Below are positions 55,532-64,000 of a stretch of 64,000 bases of DNA, piece after piece. Positions within the stretch are counted from its first letter, which is position 1; each line of letters begins with the position of its first letter. The DNA is from Paratinospora sagittata. Taxonomy: Eukaryota > Streptophyta > Magnoliopsida > Ranunculales > Menispermaceae. The notes under the pieces were generated by a model that made no database searches, was not told where the DNA came from, and saw nothing but the letters and a program-made list of their open reading frames with translations. Both the position numbers and the translations under genes were made by a program. The stretch lies in NCBI GenBank assembly GCA_035771175.1, contig CM069590.1:33370821-33434820 (forward strand). Direction: 5' to 3'.

Positions 55532-58525
55532 TGTGGCGACCCCGCGCCTCGGACCACCAACCCCGCAGGGAATGGCGTGCGGAATGCCGGGGCGGGACGC
55601 CCGGCGTAGGCATCTCCGACCACTCCTCAACTCCCGTGAGGTGGTTGAGACCCTACAAGCCTTATCTCAAACAACGATATGATATCAAAAGGTATTAAAC
55701 AAAACTACCCACCGTATTAATCATCCAAGACAAGAGATAATCCATAAAAATGAACCATAAATAATAATCATAATCCTTATAGTCCATTAAAATTGACATA
55801 CTCATAAAGTCCAAAATTGTGGGTACAAATAAAACCGTCATATGCCCACATAGTCTATCTAACAAGTCCCAACTCACCCATACTACAATGTGGTAAGTGT
55901 TATAATTACATAATCCAAAATATAGTACTTCATAATTTAAAACACAAATCAATCAAAATGCCTCTCAAGTCACATCGAGGCCTTGGATTCTCTCGCAGGC
56001 AAGGCCCTCAAGATATGACTACTCCTTTGCCCTTATTCGGGACAGAAGGACCTGAAAGAGGAAAATGAGGGTGAGCCAACGATGCCCAGTGAATAGAATT
56101 CAAATATGCTATCAATACTCATCAATAAAAACCATGTATGCATGTCAATGTGTAGCATGATTAAAAGCTCATAACATATAGATATCAAGCATTTATAATA
56201 AGTTCGATGCAAGTAAAAGTTTATCAATTTGGATCCACATTCCACATGCCTTGGGTTACTAGTACACGTCTATTTCACCGTGCCGTTGATCCCAATCATG
56301 TTTATTTGGGTTACTAGTACACGTCTATTTCACCGTGCCGTTGATCCCAATCATTTTTATTTGGGTTACTAGTACACGTCTATTTCACCGTGCCGTTGAT
56401 CCCAATCATTTCCTTTCCTAAAACCCTCTTATGACAAGGTTAAGTCCCCCTATTAGCCAGATAGATGGGTCCAACCAAAGTCATAAGGTTTTCTCAAATC
56501 AATGCATCATTCAAAACATTAGAACACATTCATGCTTTCAAGATACAATATATATAAGTGATATGATGACATAAAAGATATAATCATAAATGAAGTCTAC
56601 TCACAACCAAGCCTCGCGAGAGTATTTAACCACACACGACCACCAAACCGAATCAACCCAATCAAGATCCTGAAACATACATCAATATCCTACCATACAT
56701 CAATTTTTATGCTCAATCACATAGACATTACACATCAACCGTAAATCAGCCCACATATAAACAATAGGCCTAAATCCCATCTAATCCCATCATTCAACTC
56801 AAATCACATGACTTAGGCCTCTAATGCATAGTTCTCATACATAAACCATTCTATTAATCAAAAATACTGATTTTCAATTCCTTAGGCATAAACATGCCCA
56901 AATCTGGTCACTTGATCACAAGTAGGCCTAACCCATGATATGGTCACAACCACCAAATCAGTAGCATAATCAACTCTAATCATGCTTAATTAAACAAAAG
57001 TTGCATCAATTCAATGATTCTAGGCCAAAAGCATCAAAAGCCCTAAAATATGAAATTTTCCATACTTAGGCCATATTGTCGATTTACACTAGGTCACCAT
57101 GTTCAGCCATGTATATCACTGATTTTGCATCATAGGTTCATCAACAATGGCAACTAGGTCAACATAGTTGACATGCAAGCTATTTGGAAATGTCTAAGTT
57201 CATATTCTAATTTTAGGTCCAATACAAGCACCTTACCAATTCTTCATTTAATATTCTGTTCAGATGTATTAATCTACCAATAGAAATATGTAATCACAAA
57301 ATCAACCGTACATATTGAAGTATGTGAAGAAACAAACCTTCTGTCCAAATATCAGCCCAATCCAACGGTGGACCGAAAAGATATGTATCTTTGATGAACA
57401 AGTATCTAATCAGACAGTTTCTCCTTTCCTGCTGCAAATACCCAAACTCAGATGGCTATATCACACAAAATACTAAATTTATAAACATCTTCACCGATCC
57501 GATTACAGAAATATCTGTTATAAACTACATACCCAAATTTGATATCCATCCAACGGTATAATGAGGAGATCTATAAGTTTTACCGAAACGGCACGAGAAA
57601 CCCAGAAATTCCGACCAGCTTTGTTTGAGAGGTTATATCTCTTAGAAAAAGACTCTAATTAAGATCTCCACCGTTCAGAATGTATAAATATCAGTTTTAA
57701 ACCACATAACCAAATTTGGTAGCCATCTAACGGTAGAGTTAGGAGATCTATAAGTTTGACCGAGACGGTGCGAGAAATCTAGACTTTCCGACCAGCTTTG
57801 TTTGAGAGGTTAGATCTCTTAGACGAAGCCTCTGATCAAGATCTCCACCGACCAGAATGAAGAACCATAAGCTACGAACGTGCTGATAAAATTTGAGCTC
57901 AATCTGACCGTATATTCAAAATTTCCACCTCTTTGATGGAAACGTCGCAGGGATCTTCCTCCTGCAACTCTCTCCTTCCTTCTCTTCTTCTTTCCTTTCT
58001 CTTCTTTTCTTTATCTCCACTCACCTCTTTCTAGCACTTCCTTGATTCCCTCCTTGATTCTCTCCTTAATTCTCTCCTTGATTCTCTCCTTGATTTCCTC
58101 CACTCATTCTAGCACTTCCTTGAAGAAGAGAAGTGGGCATTGGACACTTGTCCACTTTCATGCATCAACCTTCACATGTGTTGGTTTCATACTACCCATA
58201 CCAACCACATGTATTTTAAATGTCCAATCCATTTAATACACCAAATTTTCAATTTCATTTATCCTTTTATTCAATCAATCCTAACCCATATCAATTCATG
58301 GTTTAATGAGCCCATGCATAAATCATAACATATGCATTATACTTTAATTTAACATGACTCATATACAATTTATGATACATATATTTATATACATTATCAA
58401 GCATCAACTATACAAACATTAAACAATCATCAAACAAACACCAAACATATCAAGACCACACATAGAGTTTGGGCAAAAATGCAATTAGGTTATGGGCTAG
58501 ATGAAATAATTTTCGGGGCGTCACA
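55532..58525 (-). mobile_element. Solo LTR of the E3 family, target duplication GAAAA
   Basis: TGTGGCGACCCCG to TTTTCGGGGCGTCACA, flanked by GAAAA at 55527-55531 and 58526-58530. It is 2,994 bp and collinear with the E3 LTRs and with 11630-14457. It has three ~55-bp units (56251-56412) instead of two and its own 12-bp minisatellite version near 58040-58100. Confidence 0.96.
56251..56412 (-). repeat. 55-bp minisatellite, three copies
   Basis: TTGGGTTACTAGTACACGTC starts at 56251, 56306 and 56361; each unit ends CGTTGATCCCAATCAT. The family members at 11540-11630, 13630-13740 and 22210-22310 have two copies, so copy number varies inside the LTR family. Confidence 0.92.
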
Positions 58526-59324
58526 GAAAAAGTGTTCCATATTTTCAGATCTGGATGTGAGACATAAAAAGAGTGTTTTCCGCAAGTCTTTTTGTAAGTG
58601 GTCTCAAAAAGGATTTAAATAATTTATTCCTCGTGAAAAAGCACTAATTTGAAATGAAGGGTCAAGATTTAATGATTTGAAATTAGAAAAGAAAAATCAA
58701 CGACCAAGAATCCAAGATCTAAAAGTGAAATCTTAAAATAACACAAAAAATCAGAAACCAGTATGTCGCCTAGCATGGAGTGCACTCCATGGACCCCGAC
58801 TGATTAACTTTGTCTCGTGTTTGGTTTTCTCTGATCAGGGATGCACATTGGAGCGTCGATGAGCATGGAGCGCATTCCTCTGTCCAGTTTTCATAATATC
58901 TGAGATTTTTTATATTTTCCCATGTTTTGGGCTTTGGGCAATATCTCTACTAGACTTAGGACGCAAACGACACATAGAATGACGTTTAAAGAGGTATTGA
59001 AAAATAGATCAAAAACATTTTGGCCGAACAACCTAAGAAGAACCTACAACCTTATAAGATCTAAGCAATTATAAATATAAGAAAAGTCTTCAAACATTGG
59101 TGCTTGATCTTCGGTTGACCTTGAGTTGACTGGAGCATTGACTTTGAGTTGACCAGAGCATTGACTTTGACTTTTTGACATGACCAACTTGACTTAGGTT
59201 GACCGAACAAATTGTGCTTCAATAAGTAAGATAGTGTTGAAATACTTAATTGAAAAGATTAGTTCACGTGGAATATTGTTTATAATCATCAAAACTAAAG
59301 GAGGCGAGGGTCATTAGACCAACA

Positions 59325-59995
59325 TCCATGACAACAATGGGTGAGCAAAATATTTGCATTTGGCAAAGTTTGCTTACAATAATAGCTACCAAGCAAGCAT
59401 CGGGATGGCCCCATATGAAGCCTTGTATGGTAGGACTTATAGATCCCCAGTATGTTGGTTAGATATGGCTGACCGACCATAGCTTGGTCCAGAGCTTACC
59501 AGGGAAACTATGTCAGTGAACGGCTCTGCGCCGCCCAAAGCAAACACAAAAGTTATTTAGACAAGCCAAGAAAACCTCTAGAATTCGAGGTTGGAGAATT
59601 TGTTCTCCTTAAGGTCCAACCGATCAAGGGTGTGAGGAGATTTCGCGTCAAGGAAAAATTGTCCCCTAGATATATTGACCCTTTCAAAGTCATTAAAAAG
59701 GTTGGCAAATCTGCCTACTGATTATCTCTACCTTCATTCATGTCTAGGGTTCATGATGTGTTCCACACTCTATGCTCCGGAAGTACCATCATGATCCTTC
59801 TTATATCATTCCCCTGCTTGAAGTTGATATTGGGGAGGGTAACAGATACACAAAACAATCGGTGCAAATCCTTGACAGGAGATCATAAGACTTACAAAAT
59901 AAGAGCATCCCTCTTGTCAAAGTCCTCTGGAACCACCATGGGGTAGAAGAATCGATGTGGGAACTGGAACAAGAGATCAAGCAAAAAATACCCTT
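59325..59995 (+). pseudogene. E4 integrase C-terminus and chromodomain-like tail
   Basis: This resumes after the solo [43 protein letters not shown], then the KGKLSPRYIGPF region as REKLSPRYIDPFKVIKK-like sequence across several frames. The tail near 59930-59990 reads HHGVEESMWELEQEIKQK. Many stops are present. This is the same C-terminal plan as E2. Confidence 0.85.
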
Positions 59996-60108
59996 ATCTG
60001 TTTCTTTAAAGATAGTGTTCCAACTTTTTGCATAATGATTATCTTTCTCAAACCATTATATTGTCTCTAATTTTGTGTTTTGTCCTTATGCTTGCAAAAT
60101 TTTTGCAA

Positions 60109-60901
60109 ATGTCTGACAACGAAGAGTATAGGGTTTAGCTCTGACCCGTCTAAGCACAGCCTAAACTCACATTCCTCGAGTCAGGTAATGGACTCAGCAT
60201 CAAGAGACGATAATGAGGATGAGTAAAATCATATTCCCCCTACCCGGAGCCCTACTCCCTCTTAATATTCACAGTCATCCTCACCTTCGAGGTCACTCTC
60301 TACAAGCCTCTAGCGGGTTCATACCCCTGTTCACCGCCCACTCCAAAGCCTCACAGACCACCAGACTATTCCAAATCCAAATGAGACAAGACCCTCTAAC
60401 TGGCAATCTCCCTATCTGCTCGGGGGAGGTTGGCACACGATGCAGACCGCAAGAAAAAACATGTGCTACCCTATCCTCACATTTAGCAATCAGCGTACCA
60501 ATCCACAACCCTTCCCAGTACAATGCACGCCCCCAGGCATGCACCAACCCCGGATCCCGACGAGGCTGGGCCCTCAAACAGGCAAACACATTAAACACCC
60601 ATCAGATCAGGATGGCGCACTAGCAGCTGGCCCATCGAGGACTTCTTTTTCCTCGACCACCTCATCGAGTGCCCACACTTCCTTCTTTCCCGAATCTATC
60701 AGATCAAGATGGAGATCCCTCTAACTTTGTCCACTCACCCACAGGACTCCAACGCCAAGAGCACCATCCGAGGACTCTAGCGCCTAGAGCACCATCCGAG
60801 GACTGCTTAATCCACCCGACCAGTGAATCACGAGATCACCTTCTAAGGTCGATGACAACGCTGATATGGTCGACTTCATCATCATTTCTGACGACGACTG
60901 A
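60109..60901 (+). pseudogene. E4 extra ORF downstream of pol, function unknown
   Basis: It starts MSDNEE at 60109, loses frame near 60135, and ends DFIIISDDD at 60901. The readable parts are serine/proline-rich (SQSSSPSRSLSTS, RTSFSSTTSSSAHTSFFPES). 60440-60724 is the longest open piece (95 codons), in the same frame as the acidic end. The E2 ORF at 27327 has the same place, an MS.N start and an acidic end. Low-complexity composition means homology between the two is only suggested. The antisense strand also has a 101-codon frame (60293-60598), regarded as a shadow. Confidence 0.45.
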
Positions 60902-60973
60902 TGAGTACTTTAACTAAAATACTAAGTTTTCATTCAAGAACCCTACTTTAACCCAATTTCGAGGACGAAATTC

Positions 60974-60990
60974 CTTTAAGGGAGATATAT
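60974..60990 (+). other. E4 polypurine tract
   Basis: AAGGGAGATATAT precedes the 3' LTR start at 60991. CGAGGACGAAATTCC lies just upstream, as in E1. Confidence 0.8.
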
Positions 60991-61078
60991 TGTAACAACC
61001 CATAAAAATGCAAATTTTTTTCATTTTTCTTTTACTGCAACTGTCGTTACTCAATAGAACAACATGAAAAGTTCTCAC

Positions 61079-62875
61079 TATTGATATATCTATTCTCACC
61101 CAATTTTGTTTTGATGATTGCAAACAACCTACATGTGATATCTAATCTCTTTGACATAGTTATTTCAGTGCTAACTAGATATATCAAATGGATTTAACTG
61201 CATTGTCAAAGCATGTGGAAGGAACAACACCTTACAAAGATTCAAGAGCTTCATGGTTGTATTTCTTTATTAGAATATTAGTGTTGTACAATAACATTTA
61301 CTTGTTCCAACCACACATAATGTGCATCTTTTCAAAAATCATTCATATAGTTTATTATTCTCATGCATATAGTTAGTTATAATTGTCTATCATACATATA
61401 TTGACCAGTGTTAAACATGCATGCATCTTGTCAACTTTGCATGGTTTTATCGTTTCACGTGTATTGTACATATTGTTTTGATCATTGGTTTAGTCGATCG
61501 AAGCACTCATGTTTAACTGTGTTAATTATACCTTAATCGTGTCAAAAAATGTTTTTAAATATTTTTAAAATATTAGTCTATGTTTTTGAAAAATGTCCTA
61601 AACCTATTATGATCAAAAATTGAGTTTCTTTCACTTCTTAGTGAAAGAACACGCTCCTGAGCTTTTTCCCGAGACTCGGTGGTTTTTTATCAGTGTTTAA
61701 GGAACGCACTCTTTGTAAGAGCAATGCGCTCCTGTGGCTTTTCCCGAGACTTAAAAAGTTTTCTGATCAAGGAAAAGGAATGCGCTCTTTTAAGAACGAA
61801 CACGCTCATGTTGCCAAGGGAAAAATAGAAAAAACTTTAAGAGTTAGTGGTTCTTGTTGAAGGAACCCGTTCCTATGCCCAACGAACATATTGAGGAACG
61901 TGCTCTTTAAGTAAGGAAAGCGCTCCTTAATTGGAGGGAAATCTGAGATTTTTCAGATTTCAAACCAGAAACATGCTCCTGTGTTAAGGAACGCATTTTT
62001 GTGCCTCGGTGTGGTGTTTATTTATAAAGACCACACTTGCTCATTTGAAGAGCAACTTTTGCAAAACTTAGAGAACTTGTGCATTTTTTGTATTAGTTTT
62101 TATACAAGCCAACAACATGTTCTTGAGTGATTTAAACCTTCTTTGGAAGCAAAAGTTCAGCAACATTTGATCTATTGATCCAATCATCCGAAAATTTCTC
62201 CACATCTTTCAAAACCTTGAAAAACTTGGGAGTTTCTCTTGTGCAAGTGTTCAAAACGATTCAAGTGCTTTCTACATCTTCTATTGAGTCTTGATCGTGA
62301 TTTTTCTCATTCAACTTCACACAAGAAGAATTTTGGAGCTTCAACCTTACCTAATGGGATATACATTTCTACAACTAGATTTTTGTGATATTGGTTTATG
62401 CAAATCAGTTTTGTGCTTAGATTATCATCTTTAAAACTGATTTTGTATTGATTGTGTTTGTGAAACCCTATCTTGATCTTCATAACAAAATACCTTGTTT
62501 AGTGGTTTCATAAATAGTTTGAGATATCGATTCATGTGTTAACATCATATTATATTGAATCGAAGTTTTTGATCATACTTGATTTGTTCGATTCTTGATC
62601 TTAATCACATATTCATTTAGAATCATCAAGTTTTGATCATCGTGGTATATTGATTCTCGAGCTTTAAACTTATCATCGTTCAGAATCAATATCTTGATAG
62701 TTGAGCATATTCAATTCATTGCTTTACATTAGATATATTTGAATTCATTACATTTGAGAAAAACCTATTTCAATATTTTGCATCATTACTTGTTTAATTA
62801 AAACATTCGAAAGGTAACGCGAAAATCCGCCAAGTCCAATTCACCCTTCTATTGGACTATAATACTGGGCCAACA
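61079..62875 (+). mobile_element. Copia-like solo LTR in the E4 3' LTR
   Basis: It ends AATACTGGGCCAACA and starts TATTGATATATC, an altered TG. It is flanked by CTCAC (61074-61078) and CTCGC (62876-62880). It is paralogous, in opposite orientation, to 37414-42708. U3 holds many GGAACGC[AG]CTC-type inverted motifs (61640-61995), followed by TTTATAAAGA at 62021. Confidence 0.82.
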
Positions 62876-62994
62876 CTCGCGATACGGTGCAACACCAGCG
62901 AAAGTACCCATGAGGAGGACGTCCCCTAGATAGGGGATGTTCCAAGTTGGGGGACATTCCCACTAAGGGGGACGCCCCCTTTTGGGGCCCTTTC

Positions 62995-63003
62995 TATAAA
63001 TAG
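62995..63003 (+). promoter_or_regulatory. TATA box of the E4 LTR
   Basis: TATAAATAG directly follows the palindrome array and precedes a CT-rich leader (CTCTCTCTTTCTCCC). The corresponding segment is deleted from the 5' LTR. Confidence 0.75.
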
Positions 63004-63788
63004 AGAGGGGGGCCCCCAATTCAACTGCCACTCTCTCTTTCTCCCTCTTGCTTTTCTCCAATTTTTGCAATCTCGGAAACACTATTACTACGCTTATGCA
63101 CTTCCAAAGGTGGGAATGAAACCCTAGGTTTGTGTATCTTTTCTTTACAATGATGATTACATTGCATTATCCATCTATGATGTTACCATGCTCTACAAAT
63201 TCATGTACACATCATGCTAGATGAACTATTACACAAAAGGGAATGTTGGAGACCGATAGGATTGTCCAGGTGTTATGTGCTCTGGCCCATAGGGTCTTGT
63301 CATTTATGCTTAAAACACTATAACTCATGAGATCTCTTAGTTGCTACTCATTATTATTTGGGACACTCGACTTGTGGTTTGTCCAGTTATTGTGTGTTTT
63401 GAACCATAAGGTCCGGTTGTGACCATTGGATGCCTGATTATACTTTTTGCGGTGTAACTTGCTTGATGATTATTATTTTGTATTTATTAAATAAGCTATG
63501 TTAACATGCTTGATTCACTGAGCTTTGTGCTCACCCCGTTGCTAATCTTTCCAGGAATCTAAGATGGGTTAGGATGAACTTATTCGGGGGGCGATTGCCA
63601 ACCATCTCTCACCAAGGGACTTATATTTTTGTTCTTCCAGCAAGTCCCTACTAGAGGCGATGGAGTTCGCTTTGTCCTTTTTTTAGTCTTTTTTTAGTTT
63701 TTCTTTCTCTTTAAGGGCATAGTCTTCTTGCCCTTTTGTTTTGTATCCTGGCTGGAAATGTAATATTTAACACTTTTAGAATGACCTC

Positions 63789-63791
<3 letters not shown>

Positions 63792-63820
<29 letters not shown>
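63792..63820 (+). repeat. (TA)n microsatellite
   Basis: About 14 TA units near the LTR 3' end. The 5' LTR has only a short TATATATAT here (48424). Confidence 0.95.
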
Positions 63821-63823
<3 letters not shown>

Positions 63824-64000
63824 CTTCAAAAATGGCTCTTGGATATTTGTGTTTCCGTGTACATGACATATTGTCACACCTCATCTTGTGGGCATTGAAT
63901 TTCGGTGTGTATGACTCGACAATTGTTCCAACGGGGTGTGACAACGAGTGCGAATCAAACCGTTACAAATGCTCTTTTACAGGTTCAAGGCAAATCTATC

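Larger units (their letters stand above)
54896..59324 (-). mobile_element. Copia-like solo LTR inserted in the E4 integrase
   Basis: TGATAGACACCC at the left and GACCAACA at the right are inverted TG/CA ends, reading on the minus strand. Flanks TCCTT (54891-54895) and TCCAT (59325-59329) differ at one base. Integrase motifs resume right after it. Without the insert 55532-58525 it is about 1.43 kb. The U3 side (58770-58880) carries GGAGTGCACTCC and GGAGCGCATTCC palindromes. Confidence 0.85.
46130..63943 (+). mobile_element. E4: full-length decayed Ty3/gypsy element with extra ORFs
   Basis: Order: 5' LTR (46130-48556), primer site, extra 5' ORF (48791-49945), repeat-bearing leader, gag, protease, RT, RNase H, integrase (split by 54896-59324), chromodomain-like tail, extra 3' ORF, polypurine tract, 3' LTR (60991-63943). 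Flanks ATGGG and ACGAG do not match, so no target duplication is seen; either end may be rearranged. The many stops, frameshifts and three separate nested LTR insertions show it is old. It is the same family as E2. Confidence 0.9.
60991..63943 (+). repeat. E4 3' LTR, split by a copia-like solo LTR
   Basis: TGTAACAACCCATAAAAATG to GGGGTGTGACA. The pieces 60991-61078 and 62881-63943 total about 1.15 kb. It retains the full promoter: palindromes GGACGTCCCC, GGGGACATTCCC and GGGGACGCCCCC (62905-62985), then TATAAATAG at 62995. The end has a TA microsatellite and the CACACCTCATCTTGTGGGC block shared with the 5' LTR. Confidence 0.9.

Noticed and set aside
60293..60598. 101-codon antisense frame with EALEWAVNRGMNP, resembling an RNase H-like helix; a weaker parallel in E2 antisense (27349-27606)
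   Set aside because: The likeness covers about a dozen residues, catalytic acidic residues are not evident, the E2 version needs a frame change, and the sense strand has a better positional case. A profile search could reopen it.

Overview
This window is intergenic, repeat-dominated DNA from a seed plant, probably an angiosperm with a large repeat-rich genome. Nearly every base belongs to nested LTR retrotransposons. Their coding parts are plant Ty3/gypsy chromovirus-type gag-pol (gag zinc knuckle, protease, RT, RNase H, HHCC/DDE integrase, then a short chromodomain-like tail). The closest fit by motif memory is the Tekay/Del type, which is an inference. There is one Ty1/copia RT relic and several copia-like LTRs. 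No intact cellular gene, rRNA gene, tRNA gene or CRISPR array is visible. The only cellular-type relic is a plant mobile domain pseudogene near 44.3-45.0 kb. The species cannot be named from the sequence.

Layout. E1 (1-4032, minus) is a decayed Ty3 element without gag; its left LTR runs off the window. At 4033-7598 lies a copia-like LTR split by a solo LTR (5757-7234). E2 (about 8231-29241, plus) is a decayed Ty3 element whose gag is cut at 9399 by E3 and resumes at 23039. E3 (9400-23033, target duplication CGATG) is the youngest complete element: two LTRs of about 2.9 kb, a tRNA-Met-type primer site, and gag-pol with only two frameshifts and two nonsense codons. Its 5' LTR holds a solo LTR of the same family (11630-14457, target duplication GCACT).

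29.2-46.1 kb is a mosaic: CACTA-type MITEs, a copia RT relic, a solo LTR (31108-32169, TATAG), two fused inverted LTRs (32533-36013), and a minus LTR opened by a copia-like solo LTR (37414-42708, CGTAT). That solo LTR itself contains a palindromic composite element (38233-39703) and another solo LTR (39870-42000, ATTTG). The plant mobile domain pseudogene and further LTR fragments follow.

E4 (46130-63943, plus) is a full-length but decayed relative of E2. It has solo LTRs in both of its LTRs (46738-48164, CTCAC; 61079-62875, CTCAC/CTCGC). Its integrase is split by a copia-like solo LTR (54896-59324) that in turn contains a solo LTR of the E3 family (55532-58525, GAAAA). E4 carries an extra ORF between primer site and gag resembling the 'putative plant transposon protein' domain. 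E2 and E4 share a three-unit leader repeat of about 120 bp and a non-canonical ORF after pol.

Strongest leads: the extra 5' and 3' ORFs of the E2/E4 family; the palindromic composite with a tRNA-like segment and retroviral-style target duplication; arrays of short GC-cored palindromes just upstream of TATA boxes in many otherwise different LTR families; and a four-hairpin GC-rich U5 end in the E3 family. E1-E4 are labels used only here.
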